From a virus, in the IMG/VR virus record IMGVR_UViG_3300049255_000272, positions 1 through 64,000 of that record: a stretch of 64,000 nt of DNA. One strand, written 5' to 3'. The notes under the pieces are model-generated. The model was not told the origin of the DNA. It did not search any database and saw nothing but the letters and a program-made list of their open reading frames with translations. Positions 33,983 to 40,952 of the stretch are shown here, piece by piece (within the stretch, counting starts at the first letter, position 1; every line of letters begins with the position of its first letter). The translations under genes were made by a program, and so were the position numbers.

Positions 33983-34690
33983 ACACTAGATTACGCTCGC
34001 CAGAGGTTCATTGATGTCCTGGCCGCGGCGGTCGATCTCCGTCAGCAGCTCGTGCAGGTGCTTGCTCTCCAAGCAGACAAGCGCATGCAGACAGCGTACC
34101 GGCTTATTTATCCAGCTCTGTGCAAAGACGCGGAATCGATCGTTTACATGGAGCAGCTCGAGCCCAACTTTGCGGTGTTCGCTCGTCAGCTTGCGGACGC
34201 TCAGGTCGTGGCACCTTCAGTTCAGACCGACGTGCGCTTGAACTCGGAGAAGCGCATCGTCGCCGACCTGCATGTCTACGCGATAATCAAGACGTCGCAT
34301 CACAAGGGTCGCATCAAGGCCAAGAGCTTCCAAGACTACGCGTCCGGTGTTGTCGATCGACTCTTCGACTCGTTCAAGTCCAAGGTGTCCATCCAGGTGC
34401 TTCTGAGCAAGAAAGCGGCGTTCGAGATCTTGAACAAAATGGTCAGCAACGAAGTCCTGTACAAGGTGCAGGATTCCATTAACCTGACCGTGCGCGACGC
34501 TCGGACGGAGGCTCAGCGCGAGCACGTGCTCGACAAAGCCATCGAAGCGTTCCGCGAGAAACACCGCATGAAGTACACGGGTGAACTCGTCGCTTTCCTC
34601 AAAAAGAACATCCCTCCGGGACTCCTCGAAGAGGACGACTTCCATCGAGCCTGGAAGGAATTCCTTGTCGAAGACCTGATGAACGCCTAG
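33977..34690 (+). CDS. Hypothetical protein, 237 aa
   Basis: GTG 33977 is the first usable start; it overlaps the opposite gene's start, so a later start is possible. Helical protein with a beta-hairpin (NSEKRIVADLHVYAIIKTSHHKGR) and Phe/Lys-rich region (DRLFDSFKSKVSIQVLLSKK), ending in charged helices. No Cys cluster. Overlaps the last bases of the convergent gene at 34687. Function unknown. Confidence 0.45.
   Translation: MHTLDYARQRFIDVLAAAVDLRQQLVQVLALQADKRMQTAYRLIYPALCKDAESIVYMEQLEPNFAVFARQLADAQVVAPSVQTDVRLNSEKRIVADLHVYAIIKTSHHKGRIKAKSFQDYASGVVDRLFDSFKSKVSIQVLLSKKAAFEILNKMVSNEVLYKVQDSINLTVRDARTEAQREHVLDKAIEAFREKHRMKYTGELVAFLKKNIPPGLLEEDDFHRAWKEFLVEDLMNA
33988..33993 (-). promoter_or_regulatory. 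-10-like TAATCT, leaderless spacing
   Basis: On the - strand TAATCT, AGTGT, then the ATG at 33982 (5-nt spacing). Confidence 0.4.
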
Positions 34691-34929
34691 CGATTGCGGA
34701 AGATGAGAGCGGCGACTGTGCCGTCTGGAGCCACAAGCCACAAGCCGCCGATATTCACGTTTTCGGCCAGCTTCTGGTACTCGCGCGTGGCCTTTTCGGC
34801 TTGCTCCGGCGGCCACTCACCCTTGGGCTTCAAGGTATCGAAGGTTTTGCCTCCGTGCCTCAAAAGACGCCACTTGCCGTTGCCCTCGACCTTATCGCCG
34901 AGTTTCGTCCACCCGTTCAGCTCGCCCAT
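34687..34929 (-). CDS. Small basic-acidic hypothetical protein, 80 aa
   Basis: ATG 34929. Beta-hairpin N-terminus (GWTKLGDKVEGNGKWRLLRHGG), central helix, hydrophobic strand at the end (IGGLWLVAPDGTVAALIF). It could be a small SH3- or WGR-like fold, but no motif confirms this. Convergent with the gene at 33977. Confidence 0.4.
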   Translation of the reverse strand: MGELNGWTKLGDKVEGNGKWRLLRHGGKTFDTLKPKGEWPPEQAEKATREYQKLAENVNIGGLWLVAPDGTVAALIFRNR

Positions 34930-34960
34930 CTTCAGATCATTACATCAACACGCCTGAAGC

Positions 34961-35203
34961 TTACGGACTAGCCGGACGTGATTTCGCGCGTCTGCGAATT
35001 CGACGTGGATGGATAGCGCACTGGATGTCGCGGAAGATTTCTACCACAGGCTCTGGTCCAACGGTTTCCACGAGCCTTCGCATGCCGCCAAGTTCCACGC
35101 CTATCACGCACCCACACGGAAGGAGCAGGCCGCCTTGCCTCTCTATCGAGGCGATCGTCTTGGCAACTGAGCGTTTGGCTGTTGCAGCCATTCGCCACAA
35201 CAC
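34961..35203 (-). CDS. Small hypothetical protein, 80 aa
   Basis: The GTG at 35203 directly follows CTCTTATCCC, as the helicase ATG does; an ATG 12 nt inside (35191) is the alternative. Basic N-terminus and C-terminus flank a hydrophobic middle (GGLLLPCGCVIGVELG). Follows the 2H phosphoesterase gene on the same strand with 12 nt between. No family recognised. Confidence 0.4.
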   Translation of the reverse strand: MLWRMAATAKRSVAKTIASIERQGGLLLPCGCVIGVELGGMRRLVETVGPEPVVEIFRDIQCAIHPRRIRRRAKSRPASP

Positions 35204-35215
35204 GGGATAAGAGCG

Positions 35216-35725
35216 TCAGCGTTTCTGCCCGCGGAGTTCTATTTCCGCAGAGAAAAGCTGATCCGCTTCGTCGCCGCCCCACACTGTGAGCCACTGTGCC
35301 GGCCAGCGTAGCGGTTTGATCTTCTGCGGTGGCACTGCCTGCTGCGCGTACGACAGCGTCACATGTGGTTTGTACTGCGGGTGGCGCTTGGAATACTCCA
35401 CCTTATTCATTTCAAGCAACTGGACCAAACGCGCTCTCATGTCGAAGAGCTGCGGGGTCACTATTCGAGCGATGACCGGGATTCGCCCTTCCGGGTCGGC
35501 CGGAAAGCTCATCAACAGTGCTGCAGTCAGCTCGAGAGGTGCGTACTCCTGCGCAACCAGGTAGCAGCACGCGAGGGACCGGAATACCTGCTCCATCGGC
35601 ACTTGGTTTCCCAAGAAAGCCAACGTCACATGCATTTCACGCAGTGGTGTCGCTTCGCCGGGGACGGGAATCTCCGAAAGATTGGTCGCTGCGATCGATG
35701 GCAGCCGCATCCCTATGAACGCCAC
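35216..35725 (-). CDS. 2H phosphoesterase (2'-5' RNA ligase/cyclic phosphodiesterase superfamily)
   Basis: 169 residues from GTG 35725, which keeps the first family strand (AFIGMRLPS); ATG 35710 would remove it. The two superfamily motifs are present: HVT at 32-34 (MHVTLAFLG) and HVT at 121-123 (YKPHVTLSY), with the usual spacing of about 90 residues. These enzymes open 2',3'-cyclic phosphates or cleave 2'-5'-linked or cyclic oligonucleotides; phage members include anti-CBASS Acb1 and RNA-end healing enzymes. No kinase or ligase domain is attached, so this is a stand-alone phosphoesterase. Substrate unknown. Confidence 0.85.
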   Translation of the reverse strand: MAFIGMRLPSIAATNLSEIPVPGEATPLREMHVTLAFLGNQVPMEQVFRSLACCYLVAQEYAPLELTAALLMSFPADPEGRIPVIARIVTPQLFDMRARLVQLLEMNKVEYSKRHPQYKPHVTLSYAQQAVPPQKIKPLRWPAQWLTVWGGDEADQLFSAEIELRGQKR

Positions 35726-35767
35726 GTCTCCGCCCGTGATAAAGGTCCGATACCCATTTTGGCTGTG

Positions 35768-36538
35768 ATGGTTGCTGCTGGTGTCATCGTCAACGGGGTT
35801 GCGCTCGAGGGGCCCGATGGTGTGCGCCTGAAGAACTTCACCGACCCCTCGGTCTACAGGTTCGTCAACCAGAAACGTACTGGTCCCGTGACCGAAGCGG
35901 TGGTGCACGAGACTGTTACGTCGAGTTGGCAAGAGACCGTACAAGTCCTGATGCCGTCGTCGCCGTCGAATCCTGGCGGCCGTGGGCTCGGTGTCCACTT
36001 CATCGCCGACTACGACGGCACCATCTACCAGCACGGGGATTTGCTGACCGATGAGCTGTGGCATGGGAGCCAGCACAATGGCCCGTCAGTCGGAATAGAG
36101 ACTGTCAACCCTTACGAACCCAGCTTGGCTCCCAAGAATAGTCCGTGGAAGGACATCATCACCAACGCTCCTTGGGCAGCCGGCGGCAAGTACCTGGTCC
36201 CTACACCGGAGCAAGCAGAGTCAGTTTTCAAGCTGGTACTCTGGATGCTGACGCCGGCGTCCAACCTGACTATTCCCCTCACATTTCGCGGCCTGAACGG
36301 CAACACCCTAGTGATGGGTCCGTACGCGCCATGCAATAGCCTGGCGCCGGGGATCTACGCGCACCACTACTTCGGTCACGCGGACGGGGCTTGGCTCAAC
36401 CTCTATATTTTCCTTCGGACGCAGGGCATGGACCCTGACACGGCGCGTTCGACGGCCATCCAGCTGGCCACGGGAGCCCACTCTTCGGGCGTGGATATCA
36501 GCGCCTACATCGCTCCCCAGGCCGCCCCGAATGCGTAG
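35768..36538 (+). CDS. N-acetylmuramoyl-L-alanine amidase (endolysin candidate)
   Basis: 256 residues; ATG 35768 chosen, TTG 35759 and GTG 35765 are alternatives. The Amidase_2 layout is visible: first zinc His in VVHETV, the core GVHFIADYDGTIYQHGD and WHGSQHNGPSVGIETV, and a second metal region GIYAHHYFGHADGAW. It cuts the bond between the glycan and stem peptide of peptidoglycan. No signal peptide, no cell-wall-binding domain; the last 30 residues are Ala/Ser-rich. It faces the divergent phosphoesterase gene. Likely endolysin, but a virion-associated lysin is also possible. No holin gene is evident. Confidence 0.78.
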   Translation: MVAAGVIVNGVALEGPDGVRLKNFTDPSVYRFVNQKRTGPVTEAVVHETVTSSWQETVQVLMPSSPSNPGGRGLGVHFIADYDGTIYQHGDLLTDELWHGSQHNGPSVGIETVNPYEPSLAPKNSPWKDIITNAPWAAGGKYLVPTPEQAESVFKLVLWMLTPASNLTIPLTFRGLNGNTLVMGPYAPCNSLAPGIYAHHYFGHADGAWLNLYIFLRTQGMDPDTARSTAIQLATGAHSSGVDISAYIAPQAAPNA

Positions 36539-36559
36539 ATCTCGACCGTGCGCCTGTAC

Positions 36560-36580
36560 ACTCCCTTTCAAGAAGGGAGT
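36560..36580 (+). promoter_or_regulatory. Hairpin containing ribosome-binding site
   Basis: ACTCCCTT / AAGGGAGT form a perfect 8-bp stem with a 5-nt loop; the right arm is the AAGGGAG Shine-Dalgarno of the gene at 36587. Folding would block initiation. Confidence 0.45.
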
Positions 36581-36586
36581 ATCCGC

Positions 36587-37702
36587 ATGGGCAAATCCTC
36601 GATCGATGTGGTCCTGACGTTCGACACCACGGGGTCTATGTACCCATGCCTCACTCAGGTGAGGCGAAACTGCAAAGACACCGCCAAGCGGCTTTTCGGA
36701 GACATCGAAGGGCTCCGGATGGGAGTCATCGCTCACGGTGACTACTGCGACGCTGGAAGTTCGTACGTCACCAAGATCCTCGATCTGACGGACGACGTGA
36801 AGAAGGTCACGTCTTTCATCGACAAGGTGGAGCCCACGGGCGGAGGGGACTCCCCGGAGTGCTACGAGCTGGTGCTCCACCAGGCGCGCACTCTCAAGTG
36901 GACCTCGGGCAAGTCGAAGGTCCTGGTGATGATCGGCGACGACGTCCCGCACGGACCGACGTATCCGGACAACAAGAAGAAGATCGACTGGCGCAACGAG
37001 CTGGGACTCCTGCTCGAGGCGGGCATCAACGTCTACGGCGTCCACGCGATGCCGGGCTGCCGCAAGCACTCCAAGAGCTTCTACGAGGAGATCGCCAAGA
37101 AGACTGGCGGATTCTACCTGACGCTCGACCAGTTCGCGACCATCAACGACCTCATCATGGCCGTCTGCTACAAGCAGGGTGGCGACGAGCAGCTCCAGGG
37201 CTTCGAGAAGGAGCTGAAGGAAGACAAGCGCATGAACCGCAACCTGGACAAGATCATCTCGATCTTGCTGGGTCGCAAGCCCGCGTTCGCCGCCGGCGAC
37301 GCCTCGCTGCATGCGGTTCCGGCCGGCAGGTTCCAAATCCTGCCCGTCGACAAGAAGCAGGGCATCGCCGACTTCGTCCGCGATCAGGGCGTCGAGTTCC
37401 GCAAGGGTCGCGGATTTTACGAGCTGACGAAGGCCGAGACCGTTCAGGGCTTCAAGGAGATCGTGCTCATGGACAAGTCCACGGGCGACATCTTCAACGG
37501 CGCCAAAGTGCGCGAAATGCTCGAGCTTCCTCCGCAGAGCGAGCGCAAGGGTGAAGACCGGGAGGACGTGAAGCTCAAGCCGGTGAGTTTCGAGAAGTAC
37601 GCGGTCTTCGTTCAGTCGACCTCGGCCAATCGCTCCCTGGTCGCCGGCACGAGGCTCCTGTACGAGGTGCCGGATTGGGACAAGTCCGAAGAAGCGGCCT
37701 GA
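36587..37702 (+). CDS. VWA-domain protein
   Basis: 371 residues; ATG 36587 with AAGGGAG inside the hairpin at 36560-36580. The N-terminal von Willebrand A domain has a MIDAS motif DTTGS (13-17), followed by GVIAHGDYCD and GDDVPHG metal-side segments, spanning to about residue 195. The C-terminal half is a mixed helical/beta region (ILLGRKPAF to VFVQSTSANRSLVAG), without a TM segment. VWA proteins bind partners through a metal; in phages their roles are unknown, with a virion-assembly or host-interaction function possible. Downstream gene at 37741 may work with it. Confidence 0.8.
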   Translation: MGKSSIDVVLTFDTTGSMYPCLTQVRRNCKDTAKRLFGDIEGLRMGVIAHGDYCDAGSSYVTKILDLTDDVKKVTSFIDKVEPTGGGDSPECYELVLHQARTLKWTSGKSKVLVMIGDDVPHGPTYPDNKKKIDWRNELGLLLEAGINVYGVHAMPGCRKHSKSFYEEIAKKTGGFYLTLDQFATINDLIMAVCYKQGGDEQLQGFEKELKEDKRMNRNLDKIISILLGRKPAFAAGDASLHAVPAGRFQILPVDKKQGIADFVRDQGVEFRKGRGFYELTKAETVQGFKEIVLMDKSTGDIFNGAKVREMLELPPQSERKGEDREDVKLKPVSFEKYAVFVQSTSANRSLVAGTRLLYEVPDWDKSEEAA

Positions 37703-37729
37703 CCGCGTAAGTCCAGATCCCGGGCGGCG

Positions 37730-37735
37730 TACTTT
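37730..37735 (+). promoter_or_regulatory. -10-like TACTTT, leaderless spacing
   Basis: GCGTACTTTCCGC directly precedes GTG 37741 (5-nt spacing), identical over 13 bases to the element at kptA. Confidence 0.5.
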
Positions 37736-37740
37736 CCGCG

Positions 37741-38436
37741 GTGAGTAAGCCCAAGGACGAGAAGTCGCCCGGGATGTCCATCGTCCTCATCAGCTACGTT
37801 CCCTTGCTGGTGGGAGACCCAATGCAGCTCATCCCGCCCGAGCGGACCGCGGAGCTGATGGAGGGCCTCGATCAGCTTCCGAGCGGAGCCGCCGAGGCTT
37901 GTCTCTGGTTCAAGCACAACGTCAAGTCGGACACCGACTACGAGATGCGACCCGTCTTCCTGATGAAGGATGCGGACAACATCGTCGAGCACCTCAAAAT
38001 GTGGGCCGAGGGTAAGCCCACCGAGTGGTTCCACTTTCACCTGCGGCAGAAGAACAAGCGCTACGCGTTCGCGCTGATGCCCGATTTCGACAAGTCGATC
38101 TCGCGCCACAGCGTTGCATTCCAGATGCGCACTGGTTATCCGGTGCCGAAGAATACTCGCTGGACGTTCGTCTTCCGGGCCATCCATTTCACGAGCGGTC
38201 CCGAAAATATGTTCCTGCCGGAACGGCAGCGGCTCGCCGACCCTACGGAGGTCGGATTCCTCGACATTTCGAAGGTCGACCCTCTGAATCTGGACGAGTC
38301 GATCCAGAAGCTCGACGATGCCGAGGTGAAGTGGCTCGGTCCCTTCAAGCTCGCGCCCAACAAGGACGTTCTTCCATACCTCGATAGTCTCATCGAGGAT
38401 GCGAAGGAGCCGAGCAAGATCTCATTCAAGCGCTAG
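37741..38436 (+). CDS. Hypothetical protein, 231 aa
   Basis: GTG 37741 with a leaderless -10. Beta-rich N-terminal part (SIVLISYVPLLVG), a helical middle, aromatic/His-rich region (WFHFHLRQKNKRYAF), and a charged tail. No Cys, no TM. Overlaps the convergent GT51 gene by 15 nt. No family recognised. Confidence 0.45.
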   Translation: MSKPKDEKSPGMSIVLISYVPLLVGDPMQLIPPERTAELMEGLDQLPSGAAEACLWFKHNVKSDTDYEMRPVFLMKDADNIVEHLKMWAEGKPTEWFHFHLRQKNKRYAFALMPDFDKSISRHSVAFQMRTGYPVPKNTRWTFVFRAIHFTSGPENMFLPERQRLADPTEVGFLDISKVDPLNLDESIQKLDDAEVKWLGPFKLAPNKDVLPYLDSLIEDAKEPSKISFKR

Positions 38437-40419
38437 TGCACGCGCCGGCTTCGGCATTCCTCGAACGGGAATCTCGGTCACGCCCTCTTCATACTGCGTC
38501 TGCGTGATGAGATGACGGTGCTCGAGTGCGACCATGAGCGTCTGTAGCCACTTGAGCCGACCTGGTTGCAGCTGCCCGTCTGCCCCGAACCAATTCTGCT
38601 TGGGGTTGGGTAGAATCGAGCACAGGAAGAGCGCCTGCGAGAGTGTGAGGTTGGACGGAATAGTATTGAAGTAGAAGTTGGCCGCGTCCGTGATGCCGTA
38701 CACCATCGGTCCAAACTCGACGACGTTGAAGTACGTCTCCAGAATCTCTTGCTTGGAGAGCGTCTGCTCGAGGTAGATGGTGAGGAAGGCTTCCTGGATC
38801 TTCCTGGCGATGGTCTTCTCGCGCGACAACCACAGGTTTTTGGCGAGCTGCATGGTGACCGTGCTCGCGCCCCGTGCGAACCTACCGAGCGAAATGTCCG
38901 TCTTGAGCGAGTTCTCGATGGCGGACGGCTCGAATCCGTAGTGACCGAAGAAGCCCGGGTCCTCCGTCACTTGGATGGCATCGACGAGGAAGGGTGACAT
39001 ATCGCCCAGCGGCATCCATTTGCCTGAGCTTGGTCCCGTAGGGATTTCGACACCCTCTCCCATCGGGCCTTGCACTACACGCATGAAGCTCGATCGCAGT
39101 GTGGCTCGGTCAGCCCCATCCGGCGGACTCGTGACCTTGCAGTGATCGAACAGGTGGAGCTTCACGACGGGTTCGGCGAGGTTGTCGTCTTTCTCGACGT
39201 GGAGCTGCATTTCCGCCGAGCCCTTCATCTTCAAACCCATGATGGCTCGGTTCATTCCCGCTGGAACCGCGTCAAGGAGTTTCTGGCAGTCCGTGTCGGG
39301 GAGTTCTACGTCAGCTTGCAGTCGACCGGGTTTCCACTCACCCTTGAAGTTGACCTGCACCTCTTCCACTTTCACGTGGGTTCTCTCGTCGAAGAGAACA
39401 TGCGGTGACTTCCACGTAGAATCCGGAGGCAGGCTTCCTGCGAGGACCAACTCCGTTGTCCCTAGGGTCACCCGATTGCCTGTGACGCCTTGCACTTTGC
39501 CGCGGGCTCCATCCGACTTCACGGTGAAGGAGAAGAGCGCGTATCCGCCGGACGACAAGTCACTCAGCCAGCCCTCGGTCCCAGTCTTCCCGAGACTCAC
39601 TTTGTGAACCTTCGGAAGGTCAGCCTCCATCTCGTCGAAGGAGAACTTCGTGTACGCCGTGTCGCCAGAGTCGGAATCGCCGCGGAACACAAGGTTCTTC
39701 GCGTGGAGCGTGTGGGGCTTGTCGTCGACGTTCAGCTCTCTGACGACCAGGTTTGGAATGGACCCCTGCACGGGGAACTCTCTGGTGTCGAGGTTCCTGG
39801 GTGACGTGGTTGCTGGCCCTGTTGCTCCGGAACGCGTAATCTCGAGCTTGCCGATTTCCACACTCTGCAAAGATGCCTTCACGTCAGTGGAGTGGGCTTT
39901 CCACCCGAGGCAACTTGCGGTTACATCGCTCGCTTGCACGACCAGGTCCGTGTTGTTGACCGAAACGCCTGTAGCAGAAGCATCGTCTCCGCCACATGGT
40001 GCCTGCCACGTGAGCTGGAGTTTGTCGGCCATAATGACGGCCTTCTCACCACTGCCATTGCCGTGGTGTTTGTCTCGCCACGATTGCCACTGACCGCGGA
40101 CTTCGGACACTCTCCCGTGGACGACGACCTTCCCACCGTGGACGGTCAGAGCGCGCAGCTTCGATCCATCGACAATCGCCATCGCTTGATCGATGTCGGC
40201 TTCGATGGGCAGCTCTTTGGAGCTGATGTGAATCCCTTCGAACAGGTAACCGCCGTCCGAGTGATTCACGGAGTTCACAGTCATTGTCAGGCCCATCGCT
40301 TGGGCCCGCTCGATTGCCTTGTTCTTGGCGAAAACGGGGGCTACCAACCACAAGCCCACGAACAGGAGCATCACGAATAGAACCGCCCCGATTGTGAACT
40401 TGAAGAAACGCTTCCGCAT
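38422..40419 (-). CDS. Membrane-anchored peptidoglycan glycosyltransferase (GT51) with long N-terminal domain
   Basis: 665 residues. An N-terminal membrane anchor at about 8-30 (FTIGAVLFVMLLFVGLWLV) precedes an extracytoplasmic beta-rich domain (35-450), AsmA-like in composition. The GT51 domain (about 470-640) has motif 1 TEDPGFFGHYGFE with catalytic Glu486, motif 2 RGASTVTMQLAKN (about 514-526), motif 3 RKIQEAF and SKQEILETYFN, and motif 5-like region LTLSQALFLCSILPNP. This family polymerises lipid II into glycan chains; no transpeptidase domain is attached. The second catalytic Glu region (QEAF) is kept. Such a synthase on a phage is odd; it could alter host wall growth. It is a single - strand gene among + strand genes. 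Confidence 0.85.
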   Translation of the reverse strand: MRKRFFKFTIGAVLFVMLLFVGLWLVAPVFAKNKAIERAQAMGLTMTVNSVNHSDGGYLFEGIHISSKELPIEADIDQAMAIVDGSKLRALTVHGGKVVVHGRVSEVRGQWQSWRDKHHGNGSGEKAVIMADKLQLTWQAPCGGDDASATGVSVNNTDLVVQASDVTASCLGWKAHSTDVKASLQSVEIGKLEITRSGATGPATTSPRNLDTREFPVQGSIPNLVVRELNVDDKPHTLHAKNLVFRGDSDSGDTAYTKFSFDEMEADLPKVHKVSLGKTGTEGWLSDLSSGGYALFSFTVKSDGARGKVQGVTGNRVTLGTTELVLAGSLPPDSTWKSPHVLFDERTHVKVEEVQVNFKGEWKPGRLQADVELPDTDCQKLLDAVPAGMNRAIMGLKMKGSAEMQLHVEKDDNLAEPVVKLHLFDHCKVTSPPDGADRATLRSSFMRVVQGPMGEGVEIPTGPSSGKWMPLGDMSPFLVDAIQVTEDPGFFGHYGFEPSAIENSLKTDISLGRFARGASTVTMQLAKNLWLSREKTIARKIQEAFLTIYLEQTLSKQEILETYFNVVEFGPMVYGITDAANFYFNTIPSNLTLSQALFLCSILPNPKQNWFGADGQLQPGRLKWLQTLMVALEHRHLITQTQYEEGVTEIPVRGMPKPARALALE

Positions 40420-40479
40420 TGGCCGCCTCGTACCTTATTCGAACAGACATTTACGTAGGTTTTTATGCCCCAGGGAAGT

Positions 40480-40887
40480 ATGCTCGCGCCGGACAAGGTA
40501 GCCTCTATTCTGCGTCGAATTGCAACCAAGATCGACGCCAGTGAGCAGCCCAGCAACACCCTCGTCCGCCAAGACCTGAAGCTCCTCGCTTCGGCGCTGT
40601 GTCGTCAGCAGCGCATCGAGCGCGTCGCTCGAGAAATACTTTCCATCGCCGCCGATGACGTCGAGCTGTCGATTTGGGACACCGACGAGGGCAAGGACGT
40701 CGAGGAAGCGATGAAGTTCGTGCGCAAGACCGAGGAGCCCGACAAGCTCGTCCCCGCTCTGCGCAGCCTCAAGCATGATGTCGATGAGTTCATCACGGAA
40801 CTTCGGCGCGAGCCAGGCACGAAGAAGCCGCAGGAATCGGACCAGGACGTGGTGACCAGCGCGCCGCCCCGCCGGGTTATTCGGTAG
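40480..40887 (+). CDS. Hypothetical protein with degenerate IA-V tag
   Basis: 135 residues from ATG 40480 (with AGGGAAG just before). ATG 40465 is the alternative, but it lies in the TAGGTTTTTAT promoter-like stretch. SILRRIATKIDAS near the N-terminus is the weaker form of the shared peptide. The rest is charged helix (KLLASALCRQQRIERVAREIL) and an acidic-Pro tail. Its TAG stop starts the class-2 element of the next gene. No family recognised. Confidence 0.5.
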   Translation: MLAPDKVASILRRIATKIDASEQPSNTLVRQDLKLLASALCRQQRIERVAREILSIAADDVELSIWDTDEGKDVEEAMKFVRKTEEPDKLVPALRSLKHDVDEFITELRREPGTKKPQESDQDVVTSAPPRRVIR

Positions 40888-40896
40888 CCTTTTTAT
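40885..40896 (+). promoter_or_regulatory. Class-2 promoter-like element TAGCCTTTTTAT
   Basis: Overlaps the stop of the previous gene; matches the shared 12-bp consensus. A second -10-like TACAAT lies at 40919-40924, just before the hairpin of the next gene. Confidence 0.4.
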
Positions 40897-40922
40897 AACA
40901 ACTGGCGCAATTTTTCGGTACA

Positions 40923-40952
40923 ATAGTGCAAGCCCGAAGGAGTTTGCACTAT
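40923..40952 (+). promoter_or_regulatory. Hairpin with RBS in loop and start codon in stem
   Basis: ATAGTGCAA (40923-40931) and TTGCACTAT (40944-40952) form a perfect 9-bp stem. The 12-nt loop contains GAAGGAG and the right arm ends with the AT of ATG 40951. If transcription starts from TACAAT at 40919, the left arm would be only partly transcribed, so an operator role is the alternative. Confidence 0.45.

Noticed and set aside
36308-37336. 342-codon antisense frame over the VWA gene
   Set aside because: The + strand translation has the MIDAS motif and a good start; the antisense is low in motif content.
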